From: Brevibacillus ruminantium
GTDB taxonomy: Bacteria > Bacillota > Bacilli > Brevibacillales > Brevibacillaceae
Length of the DNA stretch: 64,000 nucleotides
Direction: 5' to 3'
Assembly: GCF_023746555.1 (NCBI RefSeq)
Contig: NZ_CP098755.1
Location: 5,543,001-5,607,000, forward strand
Below are positions 1-8,485 of this stretch, piece after piece. The number at the start of each line of letters is the position of its first letter. Within the stretch, counting starts at the first letter, position 1. A program made the translations under genes and the position numbers. The notes beneath the pieces were generated by a model. The model was not told where the DNA came from and made no database searches. It was given only the letters and a program-made list of their open reading frames with translations.

Positions 1-577
1 CAATCTGCTCTTTAAACAATCTTCCTTGCCAAGAATAACAGGAAAGCCATTTGAATGGGGTCATATTCAGATGGGACAAGGTCTCACGCAGGATCATATC
101 CTTCATGGTGGATTTATAGAGGAGAAAGAAAATCTGATCTTTTATGGCGGTGTGGGAACGGGGAAAACGTACTTATCCACTCTGATTGGCTTAAATGCCA
201 TTCAGCAGCAAGGGAAAAAGATAAAGTTCTTTACTGTCGCTGGATTAGTCAATCGGCTGCTAGACGCTCACGAGACTGGCTCGTTGAGCCGATTCTTTAA
301 CCATATTGAGAAGCTAGATCTGTTAATACTCGACGAACTGGGGTATATTCCTCTGCATAAACAAGGTGCAGAACTGCTATTTCAGATTATCTCCATGTGC
401 TACGAAAGAAAAAGTATTATTATCACGACCAATCTACAGTTTGGCCAATGGAATCATATATTTGGTGATCCAATTTTAACAGAGGCAGTTATTGATCGCT
501 TGATTCATCACTCTCATTTGATCGTCTTCAATGGCGAAAGCCATCGATACAAAGAATCGCTATTACACGGTAAATAA
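1..577 (+). CDS. istB: IS21-type helper ATPase IstB, 5' end outside the window
   Basis: This is the ATP-binding helper protein of an IS21-family transposon, which works with the IstA transposase in target capture. The frame is open from base 2, so the gene enters from the left edge; the TTG at 26 is only an internal start candidate. A P-loop (GGVGTGKT) lies near residue 41 counted from that TTG and a Walker B stretch (LLILDELGY) near residue 99. About 190 codons are visible against roughly 250 in the family. No istA is visible because it would lie to the left. The sequence just after the stop (about 580-630) has repeated GCAAGTGGTACATTT / GCCATTTGCTACATTT motifs, as expected for an IS21 right end. 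Confidence 0.85.
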   Translation, partial: NLLFKQSSLPRITGKPFEWGHIQMGQGLTQDHILHGGFIEEKENLIFYGGVGTGKTYLSTLIGLNAIQQQGKKIKFFTVAGLVNRLLDAHETGSLSRFFNHIEKLDLLILDELGYIPLHKQGAELLFQIISMCYERKSIIITTNLQFGQWNHIFGDPILTEAVIDRLIHHSHLIVFNGESHRYKESLLHGK

Positions 578-579
578 TT

Positions 580-635
580 TAGGGGTTGGCAAGTGGTACA
601 TTTTTAATTGCCATTTGCTACATTTCTTACTTGCC
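580..635 (+). repeat. Probable right-end repeats of the IS21-type element
   Basis: Two related motifs, GCAAGTGGTACATTT and GCCATTTGCTACATTT, follow each other within 45 bases of the istB stop. IS21 elements carry multiple short terminal repeats that bind the transposase, so this is probably the right end. The exact tip cannot be fixed without the left end. Confidence 0.4.
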
Positions 636-764
636 AAAAACAGCTTGAATGCTTTGGAACAAAACGGGAAAACCAGCACCCCAAGCTTGCCGCATGAAAA
701 CCCCAGTCAATTCTGACAAATAAAGTGAGAGAGTGATAGATTCTATTTATACGATTTCTTTCAT

Positions 765-1085
765 TTGGGTGGGTCTACGAGAAAAAAATTACAAATTTAC
801 ATATCGCCTACTTTCAACGATCTTATGGAGGAAAGACATACCGCTGTTGAAGCCGTACTTCAAGCCGGTCATATCCCTGCTGGAATCGAGCAATTTTTCA
901 ACGAAAGTCCAATGAAAATGGGGAAGAGATGGATCGACGAGTCATTCGATGAGGTATTTGCTGTTAACGTGAAAGCACCATTCTTCCTCGTCCAGCAGGG
1001 ATTGCAGATATAGTCGCTTTCCTCTCCGCATCGACGGCCGGTGGGTAACGGGTCAGATGATCGATGCTACCGGTGGGTCACATTT
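765..1085 (+). pseudogene. Chimeric remnant: DUF4062 N-terminus joined to the end of an SDR gene
   Basis: An 82-codon frame starts like a DUF4062 domain (KLQIYISPTFNDLMEERHT, then AVEAVLQAGHIPAGIEQF) and switches near base 905 to SDR sequence (ESFDEVFAVNVKAPFFLVQQ). It stops at 1013. The SDR C-terminus continues in disturbed frames (ADIVAFLSAS, then VTGQMIDATGGSH) to about 1085. DUF4062 is an N-terminal signalling domain of STAND-type proteins, while SDRs are NAD(P)-dependent oxidoreductases. Neither part is complete. The join looks like a deletion scar and I do not expect a working product. Confidence 0.6.
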
Positions 1086-1099
1086 GTAAGTTTGAGATC

Positions 1100-1133
1100 G
1101 AAGCCCCTTCGAAGGCAAGATGGAAGGGGCTTC
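1100..1133 (+). terminator. Hairpin downstream of the SDR remnant
   Basis: A perfect 11-bp inverted repeat (GAAGCCCCTTC at 1100-1110 and its complement at 1123-1133) closes a 12-base loop. The following bases are only moderately T-rich. It sits just after the decayed SDR end, so it was probably that gene's terminator. Confidence 0.55.
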
Positions 1134-1155
1134 GTTCTGTCCATGTTTAATAAAA

Positions 1156-1179
1156 TTGTCGTTACTTGTGGTATGATTC
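1156..1179 (-). repeat. att-like repeat A: copy of the rlmH 3' end
   Basis: Read on the minus strand this stretch contains TACCACAAGTAACG, matching the rlmH end at 31506-31530 (TATCACAAGTGACG) and the copy at 19408-19431. It sits outside any gene. It is the outermost copy in the window and would mark the distal end of an SCC-like cassette chain. Staphylococcal SCC att sites have the core TATCAYAARTGA, which the native rlmH end here matches exactly. Confidence 0.65.
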
Positions 1180-1356
1180 TGCGCTCACAACTTGCTGGTA
1201 CACATAGGTCGTCACCAATCCAAAGGGATATTCTCTCCAGCTTCTTACTGTCTGTTAAAACTGCTGGCGGATGCGATTTTGACTCAACCTATTATTTTAG
1301 CTACAATTCTATTAATACCATTCACTTCGTATCTACTAGAAAGGAGTATTCCATCC

Positions 1357-1422
1357 ATGAAGAAAAAGTCTCTAAAGTGTATATCTTTTGGATATGGATA
1401 CTCTACTGCTGTTTTTTTCTAG
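1357..1422 (+). CDS. Possible 21-residue peptide, unrecognised
   Basis: An ATG at 1357 follows AGAAAGGAG with about ten bases between and opens a 21-codon frame, MKKKSLKCISFGYGYSTAVFF. The start region is lysine-rich and the end hydrophobic. I recognise no family. It lies in the 1140-1503 stretch that has no other convincing gene, upstream of the RidA gene, and could be a leader peptide or chance. Confidence 0.2.
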   Translation: MKKKSLKCISFGYGYSTAVFF

Positions 1423-1503
1423 AATTCATTTTTACGGGTGAAGTCTGTCCAAAAATGATTAGTGAAAATGGCAGAAAAACTTTAGATTGCGAGGTAATGT
1501 AAA

Positions 1504-1902
1504 ATGGAAAATGCAAAAATAATCAGGAGAAACCCAGCAGGTATGTACAACCCAGTAGGTAACTACACTCACATTACGAAAATTCCAAGAAATGCAGAGT
1601 TGTATGTTGCTTCTGGTCAAATCGGGGCAGATCAGAATGGTGAAATTCCCGATCGTATGAACGAACAAATTGAGAATACTTTTAACAATATACAAACCCT
1701 ATTACACTCAGAGGAGCTAACAGCAGAGCATATTATCAAAGTGAATATATGGGCTACCCAAAAAATCGATTGGGATTATCTTTATGCAAAATGGGAAGAG
1801 TTGTTCGGGAGTAATTATCCGGCTATGACGATTGGTTATATTTCTGAATTAGGATTACCAGAAATAAAAATAGAAATTGAAATATGGGCAGCGCGAGTCT
1901 AA
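1504..1902 (+). CDS. RidA/YjgF family protein
   Basis: This 132-residue protein belongs to the RidA (YjgF/YER057c/UK114) family, cytosolic trimers whose best known members hydrolyse reactive enamine/imine intermediates released by PLP enzymes. The length is typical and family landmarks are present: YVASGQIG near residue 37, a region around QIENTFNNI, and the C-terminal EIEIWAARV. The invariant family arginine is not clear by eye (KVNIWATQ in place of a typical RxxVF stretch), so it may be a divergent member. A GAGGTAAT ribosome site precedes the ATG. It stands alone, with a strong terminator right after it, and faces away from the biosynthetic operon. Confidence 0.85.
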   Translation: MENAKIIRRNPAGMYNPVGNYTHITKIPRNAELYVASGQIGADQNGEIPDRMNEQIENTFNNIQTLLHSEELTAEHIIKVNIWATQKIDWDYLYAKWEELFGSNYPAMTIGYISELGLPEIKIEIEIWAARV

Positions 1903-1923
1903 AACTGCTTGCACACCATCTAC

Positions 1924-1959
1924 CCCACGTAAAAGCCTTGATTTTTACGTGGGTTTTTT
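1924..1959 (+). terminator. Rho-independent terminator of the RidA gene
   Basis: A perfect 11-bp stem (CCCACGTAAAA at 1924-1934 pairing with 1943-1953) with an 8-base loop is followed by six Ts. It sits 22 bases after the RidA stop. Confidence 0.9.
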
Positions 1960-2133
1960 GATGGCTACATTTCTTTCCTTATCGTGTGTAGCGTACTCTT
2001 TTTGCAGATCTTAATATATGGAGATATCCGTTCCATAAAAGTGAAGTTGAAGGCCTTTTGCAACAGAAAGCGACGAAAAAATTTCCCATGATGTACTATA
2101 TAAAGGGATGATCCGCTAACCTGATACAGATAC

Positions 2134-2305
2134 ATGGTGACGGAAAACGACATGGCTGTTTCAGTCTGTTTTAGCGCAAGAAGCAGTGATAAAGCAGCGG
2201 AGGCCGGGGTGGAGACATTGGAGGATTATCGAGGAAAAGGATATGCGATTCGAGTGGCATCTTCCTGGGCCAAAGCTATACGCCAGTCTCAAAGAAGTGC
2301 GATGC
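2134..2305 (+). pseudogene. Fragment of a GNAT acetyltransferase
   Basis: The frame from 2134 reads like the acetyl-CoA-binding part of a GNAT enzyme (ARSSDKAAEAGVETLEDYRG, then KGYAIRVASSWAKAIRQSQR), including the R-G-K-G-Y loop. Homology is lost after about 2305 although the frame runs on to 2460. The N-terminal half is missing; the bases upstream (1960-2133) show no coding signal. I see nothing else between 2305 and the MBL gene end at 2532. Confidence 0.55.
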
Positions 2306-2531
2306 TTTGGTCTAATTCAACCACCTGCTCAAACAGACTTTTTACCTTCTTTATTCAGTTTTTCTGTAATAACTTTTTCACGAAATTTTTCGTGTATGTC
2401 ATTCTTGTTTTTACTTATTGTTCCCTCCCATGCATTCCATCTAACCCCTGCCTACAATAACGGTATAAATTCGTCTCAATCGTACTTTTCCTTCTGCTGA
2501 AAATTCATTTAAGGTGATTTTAGTTTAACTT

Positions 2532-3212
2532 TTATAGATACTCAATTGAGAATTCATGAATGTAGCCTGCTTCCCCATGTCCAGGAAATATAACAGAATC
2601 TTTAGGTAAGGACTTCAAAAACGGCAACGTGATTTCAGAATATTTCTTTTTACTTCCCCCAGGCAACCTTGTAATCGTTGGTTTACCGTTTATTAGACTA
2701 TCGCCAGTAAATACAAACCTATTATCTATTAAAATACATACACTTCCATCAGAGTGACCCGGTGAGTGTATGATCTCGATTTTGTGATTTTCCCAGTTAA
2801 AACACATATAATCATGAAAAGTCTCATCCGCTTTGCAGCTATATGGCTGGATACTTTCACCTGATATTTTGGTCTCGGATGAGTAAAAAAATAAAAGTGC
2901 ATCAAAATAGGCAGAAGCATTGCGTCTAGGATCAGACAAATTTTGTGCACATTGATCTATAGCAATTACCTTACAGTTTAAATTTTCCCTCAACCAGTTA
3001 ACCCCAGATATATGATCATAGTGTTCGTGTGTGAGCAATACGATTACGTTCGTAATATTTGTATCCTTCAACAGCTGTAATGCATCAGTATTTACGCAAG
3101 GGTCTATAATGAGAGCCTTGTCATTCGAAATCACTAGATACATTCTTGAGTCTATAGGAGCAAATGGGTAACTATACGTTTCACAATCAGTAATCTGAAA
3201 TAAGCATTTCAC
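2532..3212 (-). CDS. MBL-fold metallo-hydrolase of the biosynthetic operon
   Basis: This 226-residue protein is a metallo-beta-lactamase-fold hydrolase of the glyoxalase II-like type. Zinc ligands are visible in order: THEHYDH near residue 61, SPGHSDG, the aspartate in FTGDSLI, and FPGHGE near the C-terminus. It is cytosolic, with no signal peptide. Its start overlaps the end of the KAS III gene upstream by 26 bases and it is the last gene of the 12-gene minus-strand operon. In carrier-protein pathways such enzymes often act as thioesterases, so product release from an ACP is a reasonable inference; the substrate is unknown. Confidence 0.85.
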   Translation of the reverse strand: MKCLFQITDCETYSYPFAPIDSRMYLVISNDKALIIDPCVNTDALQLLKDTNITNVIVLLTHEHYDHISGVNWLRENLNCKVIAIDQCAQNLSDPRRNASAYFDALLFFYSSETKISGESIQPYSCKADETFHDYMCFNWENHKIEIIHSPGHSDGSVCILIDNRFVFTGDSLINGKPTITRLPGGSKKKYSEITLPFLKSLPKDSVIFPGHGEAGYIHEFSIEYL

Positions 3213-4260
3213 AAAAATCCATTCTCCCTAGCTCAATAGTCATTGCTCCCCATGTTAACCCAGACCCAAATGCAGACAAACAACATTGATAGGTGTTGTC
3301 AACGACGGCTTTTCCCAAGTTATGTACGATATTTATAGGGATGGATGCGCCGCTTGGATTCCCAAAATTCTCAACGATATTCATTGGAAGCTTTTCATAC
3401 GGGATTTCCAGTTTGTCCGCCAGTTTTTTCAGCATAAACTTATTGGGCTGGTGGAATAGAAACCAATCGATATCTTCTTTTCTTTGTTCAGCAAAACCTA
3501 GTGTTTCACCAATTAAGGTCGGGACTTCCGTCTGGACAAAAGTGAAAACTTCAGACCCTTTCATCTTCAAGTTGTCCAGACTGCGTAAATTCCCATCATT
3601 GTCCAGATCCCTAAGGACTGCTGTTTCTTCAGAACTTGCCAATCTTGAACCTCCGGCAGGTATGATCAATGCATCTCTGCGGCTCCCGTCATTATACATA
3701 GTAAAATGGATATCCTTCGCATTGAGATCATTCTCCACAACAGCAATTCCTGCCGCATCTCCTATTAATGGATAACTGTTTCTGTCCTTCACAGATACTT
3801 TTTTGCTTAGCGTATCTACCGTAAATAGAATAACCTTTTTATCCCCCATATGTTCCAATAACATAAAGGCTTGCATCAATCCATGCAAGAATGCAGCGCA
3901 GCCCTGATTAGTATCAATGCAGATTACGTCATTCGCTAATCCGCATTCACCGTGGATGACGTTGCTTACATGGGGCAGAAGATAATCGGGTGTCGTCGTG
4001 ACGACTATTATGCCGCCGATTTCATCCTTTTTTACAAGCTCTTTTTCCAACATATAGTTTAAGCCAAAGACACAGAAATCAGAACTTGCTGTGGTCTCCT
4101 TCACAATGCGGTGTTTCTCATACCCCATAACTTTTTTTAATCGTAGGGTCTGCTGTTCAGGGAAATTATAATTATGCACCTCATCTTCAAACCTTACTTC
4201 GGTTTGTGGAAGTACACCCAACATACCTGTTATTTTCTTACCCCGAAAAATGGTTTTCAT
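3187..4260 (-). CDS. KAS III-like synthase or acyltransferase (copy 1)
   Basis: A 357-residue beta-ketoacyl-ACP synthase III-family protein. The thiolase-fold catalytic triad is complete: Cys121 in TNQGCAA, His270 in LFHQPN and Asn301 in FGNPSGAS. FabH enzymes condense acyl-CoA with malonyl-ACP, and secondary-metabolism relatives can instead move acyl groups onto hydroxyls or amines. It is clearly more distant from the other two KAS III copies of this operon than those are from each other. It overlaps the upstream ACP stop by 4 bases (ATGA), indicating translational coupling to its likely carrier protein. It is too divergent to be the housekeeping FabH. Confidence 0.88.
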   Translation of the reverse strand: MKTIFRGKKITGMLGVLPQTEVRFEDEVHNYNFPEQQTLRLKKVMGYEKHRIVKETTASSDFCVFGLNYMLEKELVKKDEIGGIIVVTTTPDYLLPHVSNVIHGECGLANDVICIDTNQGCAAFLHGLMQAFMLLEHMGDKKVILFTVDTLSKKVSVKDRNSYPLIGDAAGIAVVENDLNAKDIHFTMYNDGSRRDALIIPAGGSRLASSEETAVLRDLDNDGNLRSLDNLKMKGSEVFTFVQTEVPTLIGETLGFAEQRKEDIDWFLFHQPNKFMLKKLADKLEIPYEKLPMNIVENFGNPSGASIPINIVHNLGKAVVDNTYQCCLSAFGSGLTWGAMTIELGRMDFCEMLISDY

Positions 4261-4487
4261 ATCGCTCCCCCATGTTTTCGAATTACATTAGCGATGGATT
4301 CAACGCTATTGAAATTTTCAGGAACAATATCAAGCGCATCGATTGTTACATTAAATTTCTCATCGAGTTCAGCTACCAAAGAAACAATGTCGAATGAATC
4401 CAATAAGCCATCGGCTATAAAATCATTGCTTTGTCTATAATCAAACTCCGGTCGCAATTCAGTTAATATCCCATAAATTTTATCCAT
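4257..4487 (-). CDS. Acyl carrier protein 1
   Basis: A 76-residue acidic helical carrier protein. The phosphopantetheine attachment serine lies in DGLLDSFDIVSL, replacing the fatty-acid ACP motif DSL. I place the start at the second ATG (4487) because GGAG lies 6-7 bases upstream of it; the alternative ATG at 4499 adds four residues. It overlaps the GNAT gene before it and the KAS III gene after it. No phosphopantetheinyl transferase is in the window, so a genomic Sfp or AcpS type enzyme would activate it. Confidence 0.88.
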   Translation of the reverse strand: MDKIYGILTELRPEFDYRQSNDFIADGLLDSFDIVSLVAELDEKFNVTIDALDIVPENFNSVESIANVIRKHGGAI

Positions 4488-5298
4488 TGTCTTCTCCATT
4501 GAATATCATGATAGAATCAACCAGTCCGTCTGGTGCAAAATGATATTTCTCATATTTATTGATAGCAAAAGTATTATTCGACTCAACCCATAGCTGACAT
4601 ATTACATCTTTAGATAATTGGTTGAATTGATACGTTAATAAATGATCGGCTATCCCTTGTCCTCTAAAACGCTTGTCCACAACTAGCTGATAAAGATAGA
4701 TCAGCTTTTCTCCTAATCTTTCAAAATAGGCGAGTCCTGCTATCTCATTTTGTTGAATAACCAGTGTAACTTCATTATTTTGTATCGCCCTTAACAGCTT
4801 TTCTCTATTCGGGGGATGAGAAATATATATATCAAATTCCGAATAAAGAAGGTGCATGATTTCATCCACTCTACCTTGTGTTGCTAGAGTAACATTGGAC
4901 ACTTCTTTATATTGGTTTTCTAGTCCGGGGCGTTTCATTCTAATCATTGTAGAATGCTTGTGAAAATTATAGAGTTTCAATCCATTTATTATATTCTCTA
5001 CTTGCTTATCTCTTCCAATAATATCTGCAATAATTGGCTTCCCTTTGAAACCACTCAAAGCACTTTTGATTTGTTGAAGGGATGCGAGATCAGTAACATA
5101 AAAAAACAATCGAATCAATTGATCCTCTTCCATTAAAATAACGACAGCATTCTCTGTCAACATTATGGTGACATGATCCAGATCGAGCATAGCCCTGAGT
5201 TGCTGCATCGTGAAAAAAGTATTGGTTAAAAACCCTTTGCACTTACGGATTTCACTTATTTTCTTAACCAATGTTTCAAAATCCATACCAGACACCAA
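4480..5298 (-). CDS. GNAT-family acyltransferase of the operon
   Basis: A 272-residue protein whose C-terminal half (about residues 140-270) is a GNAT domain with the acyl-CoA-binding loop VDKRFRGQGIADHL. The N-terminal 130 residues are not recognised, but have mixed strand/helix character and may be a degenerate second GNAT half. GNATs transfer acyl groups from CoA, or sometimes carrier proteins, to amines. It is followed by ACP 1 with a short overlap and preceded, 30 bases away, by the adenylation enzyme, so it may take an acyl or aminoacyl group from the ACP. Confidence 0.75.
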   Translation of the reverse strand: MVSGMDFETLVKKISEIRKCKGFLTNTFFTMQQLRAMLDLDHVTIMLTENAVVILMEEDQLIRLFFYVTDLASLQQIKSALSGFKGKPIIADIIGRDKQVENIINGLKLYNFHKHSTMIRMKRPGLENQYKEVSNVTLATQGRVDEIMHLLYSEFDIYISHPPNREKLLRAIQNNEVTLVIQQNEIAGLAYFERLGEKLIYLYQLVVDKRFRGQGIADHLLTYQFNQLSKDVICQLWVESNNTFAINKYEKYHFAPDGLVDSIMIFNGEDNG

Positions 5299-5328
5299 TT
5301 CCCTTTTACTTTTTAAAAACTAAATCGA

Positions 5329-6831
5329 TTACATTAATTCTTTCAGTTTCAGGCGATCAATTTTTCCATTATTGTTTATCGGCATTTCATCCAACCTTTG
5401 GAAGACATTCGGTATCATGTATTTGGGAAGTATGTGTTTTATCTTTTCCATTATATAGTCTCTATCTGCTTGTCCTTGGTAGAATAAGATAATTTTGGAT
5501 TTTACAGAATCATATATACAGCAGCATAAGTTAATGTTCTCGAGAGAGCTGACAACCGTTTCAATCTCACCTAACTCTATTCGATGTCCCATATGCTTAA
5601 TTTGAAAATCCTTACGAGAAACATATAAAAGCTCTCCCCGATGATTGTACTTTGCCAGATCCCCGGTTCTATAAATTATCTCGGTGTACGATTTGTTCAG
5701 AGGGTTTTGCACGAAGACTTCTGCCGTTTTTTCTGGATTATTATAATAACCTAGTGCCAAAGATGTTCCTCTAACGCAAACCTCTCCTATTTCCCCAACC
5801 TCAACCAAATTATTTTGTTCATTCAGAACCAATATATCCGTATTCTTGCAAGGAATCCCCATTGGTAGGGGTTCATCATCCTTAAAATCTCTATCAACAA
5901 TATAATAGGTACAAACATCTGTTATTTCAGTTGGCCCGTATAAATTAGCATATTGAGCATCAGGAATGTTTTTTCTCCAAATATTAAGCTGCTTGTTTGG
6001 CATGGGTTCTCCTGCAAAGAGAATCTTCTTCAAGTACTGTGGAATACTGGCTTGAAATGTTCTCAGATTAGCAACCAAACATAAAACAGAGGGCACCCAA
6101 AATATAATATTTATCTTATTCTCATTTAGATACTCTACCAGTTTGATTGGAAAGGAGAAATATTGCTTCGGTACGATAAACATTGTACTTCCGTTACGTA
6201 ATGTACAATATATATCTAATACCGAATTATCAAAATAGAAAGGAGACTGATTTGCAAACCGCTCCTCTTCAGTTATATGAAAAGTTTCACTCACCCAATC
6301 AATATAATCAATGACCGATCGATGACAGATTGTTACTCCTTTTGGTGTACCCGTTGAACCAGAAGTAAATAATACATACAGCGGGTCTGTATCAATCATC
6401 CTACAGCGTATATTTTGTAGTAGCTCTTCATTTACCTTGGTTTCTAATGCATCCTCAAACACAATAAGTTCAGCATTGGACTTTATCTGTTTTGCAGTTT
6501 CTAACGAAGATCTATCTGTTATGATTGCAAATGGCTGAAGAGTATCCATAATATTATTTATTCGCTGAATCGGCATCTCATGATCAAGAGGTGTATACAA
6601 GTTTCCGCTATAAGCAACTGCCAAGAACGACACGATACTATTAATTCCTTTTTCCATATAAATCACTACTGGACGTCTTGTGGTTTTACATTCTGTTATT
6701 TTAGATGCTACTGCTTTTGATTTTTCCTTTAGTTGCTTAAAAGTAATTTCTGAAAAGCTGTCCACGTACGCCGTTTTATTTGGAAATTTTGCAGAAGCCT
6801 CTTCTAAGTAATCAATGATGTTTGTTTTCAA
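5329..6831 (-). CDS. Stand-alone amino-acid adenylation enzyme
   Basis: A 500-residue ANL-superfamily enzyme resembling a free-standing NRPS A domain or DltA. Core motifs appear in order: FTSGSTGTPKG (A3), SPFYFDNSVLD (A4), LYGPTEITDV (A5), YRTGDLAKY (A7), GHRIELGEIE (A8) and the A10 lysine in NNGKIDRLK. The A4 aspartate (FDNS) is the residue that usually binds the alpha-amino group, which points to an amino acid rather than a simple acid. There are no condensation or carrier domains in the protein, so it must load a separate carrier, presumably one of the two ACPs here. The substrate cannot be read with confidence. Confidence 0.85.
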   Translation of the reverse strand: MKTNIIDYLEEASAKFPNKTAYVDSFSEITFKQLKEKSKAVASKITECKTTRRPVVIYMEKGINSIVSFLAVAYSGNLYTPLDHEMPIQRINNIMDTLQPFAIITDRSSLETAKQIKSNAELIVFEDALETKVNEELLQNIRCRMIDTDPLYVLFTSGSTGTPKGVTICHRSVIDYIDWVSETFHITEEERFANQSPFYFDNSVLDIYCTLRNGSTMFIVPKQYFSFPIKLVEYLNENKINIIFWVPSVLCLVANLRTFQASIPQYLKKILFAGEPMPNKQLNIWRKNIPDAQYANLYGPTEITDVCTYYIVDRDFKDDEPLPMGIPCKNTDILVLNEQNNLVEVGEIGEVCVRGTSLALGYYNNPEKTAEVFVQNPLNKSYTEIIYRTGDLAKYNHRGELLYVSRKDFQIKHMGHRIELGEIETVVSSLENINLCCCIYDSVKSKIILFYQGQADRDYIMEKIKHILPKYMIPNVFQRLDEMPINNNGKIDRLKLKELM

Positions 6832-6863
6832 AACCGTGGCCTCCTTTATTATCTAGGAACATC

Positions 6864-7724
6864 TTAACAAGAAATAATTCTTTCTCCATTTTTACCTTTC
6901 GTGTATTCATGCACTAGATCTTCATCTGTAAAAGGCTGCTCTAAAAAGTAATGGATATCACTTTCTAATTTTTTTCGAATCTCTCGATAAGCATCATCTT
7001 TTGAAATACAAGTAATCGGCTTATTACCAATATGGGTCTTTTGTAAGAAACCATTTTCAAATAAATAATCCTCAAAATAATACGAACAAGCTGGCTTTAC
7101 ACCAGCACACCCAGCATACAATATATAGTCATCCTCATATTGGTTTCCTTTTGCATCTATAATTGTTCCGGTAAAATGCATATCAAAACGATAGGGAACT
7201 CTCATAATGTCTTCTACATAATGAATGTAAGTGAAGCATTCGCCTATTTCCGCACCAAAAAAGAGAAACTTCACTTTTTCTTGTTGATGTAGAATATCAT
7301 AACCACTGTTTATTCCGAGTGAACTTTTACCGATATTTTCAAACATATTTGCTTTATCGCCAACGGCTGTCATCGACAAAATTGGATCAATAGATCGTAC
7401 GGCACCCGGCTGATTCCTGATATATTCATTTAATGCTCCCATTGATGTTCTGCTATTTCGCACATCATATATTTCTTTGTTGCAGAAACTAAAGGTATAC
7501 GTAGGAAATACCAGCGTCCCAACGTTTAATTCTTGTAATATTTCATATAAGTAACCCAAATATTGCTTTCTCTTCAACTCCGGATTTAAAGCGCCAAATG
7601 CAACGTCCGTATGTACAAATAAAATATCGCATTCATGAGCTCCTACTTCTTTCAGCTTATCTAAAATATCCTTTGTGGTATTCCAAATTCCATTACTATC
7701 TTTAAATAGTCTCACATCATTCAT
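6864..7724 (-). CDS. AAC(3)-fold N-acyltransferase (Antibiotic_NAT family)
   Basis: A 286-residue member of the aminoglycoside 3-N-acetyltransferase/YokD fold. Landmarks: ILFVHTDVAFGAL near the N-terminus, VGTLVFPTYTF, the SIDPILSMTAVG stretch and the FFGAEIGECFTYIHYVED region that carries the family's catalytic histidine. Within a biosynthetic operon the natural role is more likely amine acylation of the product than antibiotic resistance; Antibiotic_NAT homologues in such clusters act as tailoring enzymes. It overlaps the upstream SDR stop by 4 bases (ATGA), so the two are translationally coupled. The acyl donor could be CoA or one of the ACPs. Confidence 0.82.
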   Translation of the reverse strand: MNDVRLFKDSNGIWNTTKDILDKLKEVGAHECDILFVHTDVAFGALNPELKRKQYLGYLYEILQELNVGTLVFPTYTFSFCNKEIYDVRNSRTSMGALNEYIRNQPGAVRSIDPILSMTAVGDKANMFENIGKSSLGINSGYDILHQQEKVKFLFFGAEIGECFTYIHYVEDIMRVPYRFDMHFTGTIIDAKGNQYEDDYILYAGCAGVKPACSYYFEDYLFENGFLQKTHIGNKPITCISKDDAYREIRKKLESDIHYFLEQPFTDEDLVHEYTKGKNGERIISC

Positions 7725-8485
7725 AGTAAGCCTCCATCCGCATACATATTTCTTCCTGTAATGAATCTAGCCATATCGCTCAATAAAAATGCGCATACGC
7801 TTGCAATATCATCAGGCTTACCCACGCCGAGCAAGGATTGTTCGATAACTTTATTAAAATTTTCTTCGTTAGCATACTCTTTAAGTGTTTCTTGTACCAT
7901 TTCCGTCATAATATTGCCTGCAAGAATTCCATTGATTCGTATTTCTTTTTTAGCTAATTCGAATGCCAGGCTTGTAACAGCAGCATTCATTGCGGCCTTG
8001 GAAGTAATATATCCCGTCTCATATGCCCGCGGTTGTACAGATAATATGGAAGAGATACAGACGATACTTCCCCCGCTTGAATATTTCTTTTTAGCATATT
8101 GCCTAACGAGCTCAATAAACGGAAAAAAATTCGTTTCCATCACATCGGATAAGCGTTTTTTACTAAGACTCTGCAAAGGCATTACATAGGGAATCCCCGC
8201 ACAATGCACCATTCCGTTCAATTTTATTCCGTCTTGAACCATTTGATCGAAAAATGGACTCAATTCTTCTTCTTTTGATAGATCTACAGAAAGAATCTGA
8301 TGATTTCCCCCCGTAAGCTGCAGCATAGTCTCATTTAATCGCTCTTCATTGCGGCCACTCAGTATGATTTGTGCACCGAGCTTTGATAAGTAAATTGCCG
8401 TTGCTCTTCCAATCCCAGACGAGGCACCGGTAACAAGTATCTTTCTCCCCGCAAAATCAAGAGGGTTAAAATTACTGTCCTCCAT
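7721..8485 (-). CDS. SDR oxidoreductase, 3-oxoacyl-ACP reductase-like (copy a)
   Basis: A 254-residue classical short-chain dehydrogenase. The cofactor loop GASSGIGRA and following arginine (SGRNEER) suggest NADPH. The catalytic Ser lies in ISSI and Tyr/Lys in YITSK. The C-terminus (FITGRNMYADGG) is that of FabG-like enzymes. I place the start at 8485 because GAGGAGGC sits 6 bases upstream; a frame-compatible start at 8500 would overlap that ribosome site. The ribosome site lies inside the end of the KAS III copy 2 gene, giving a coupled KAS-SDR pair. Confidence 0.88.
   Translation of the reverse strand: MEDSNFNPLDFAGRKILVTGASSGIGRATAIYLSKLGAQIILSGRNEERLNETMLQLTGGNHQILSVDLSKEEELSPFFDQMVQDGIKLNGMVHCAGIPYVMPLQSLSKKRLSDVMETNFFPFIELVRQYAKKKYSSGGSIVCISSILSVQPRAYETGYITSKAAMNAAVTSLAFELAKKEIRINGILAGNIMTEMVQETLKEYANEENFNKVIEQSLLGVGKPDDIASVCAFLLSDMARFITGRNMYADGGLL

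Noticed and set aside
1192-1422. 76-codon hydrophobic plus-strand frame upstream of the RidA gene
   Set aside because: No ribosome site and no family resemblance; the shorter 21-codon frame inside it has the better start.
6864-7724. Calling the AAC(3)-fold gene an aminoglycoside-resistance gene
   Set aside because: It is translationally coupled inside a biosynthetic operon, and fold membership alone does not show drug acetylation.
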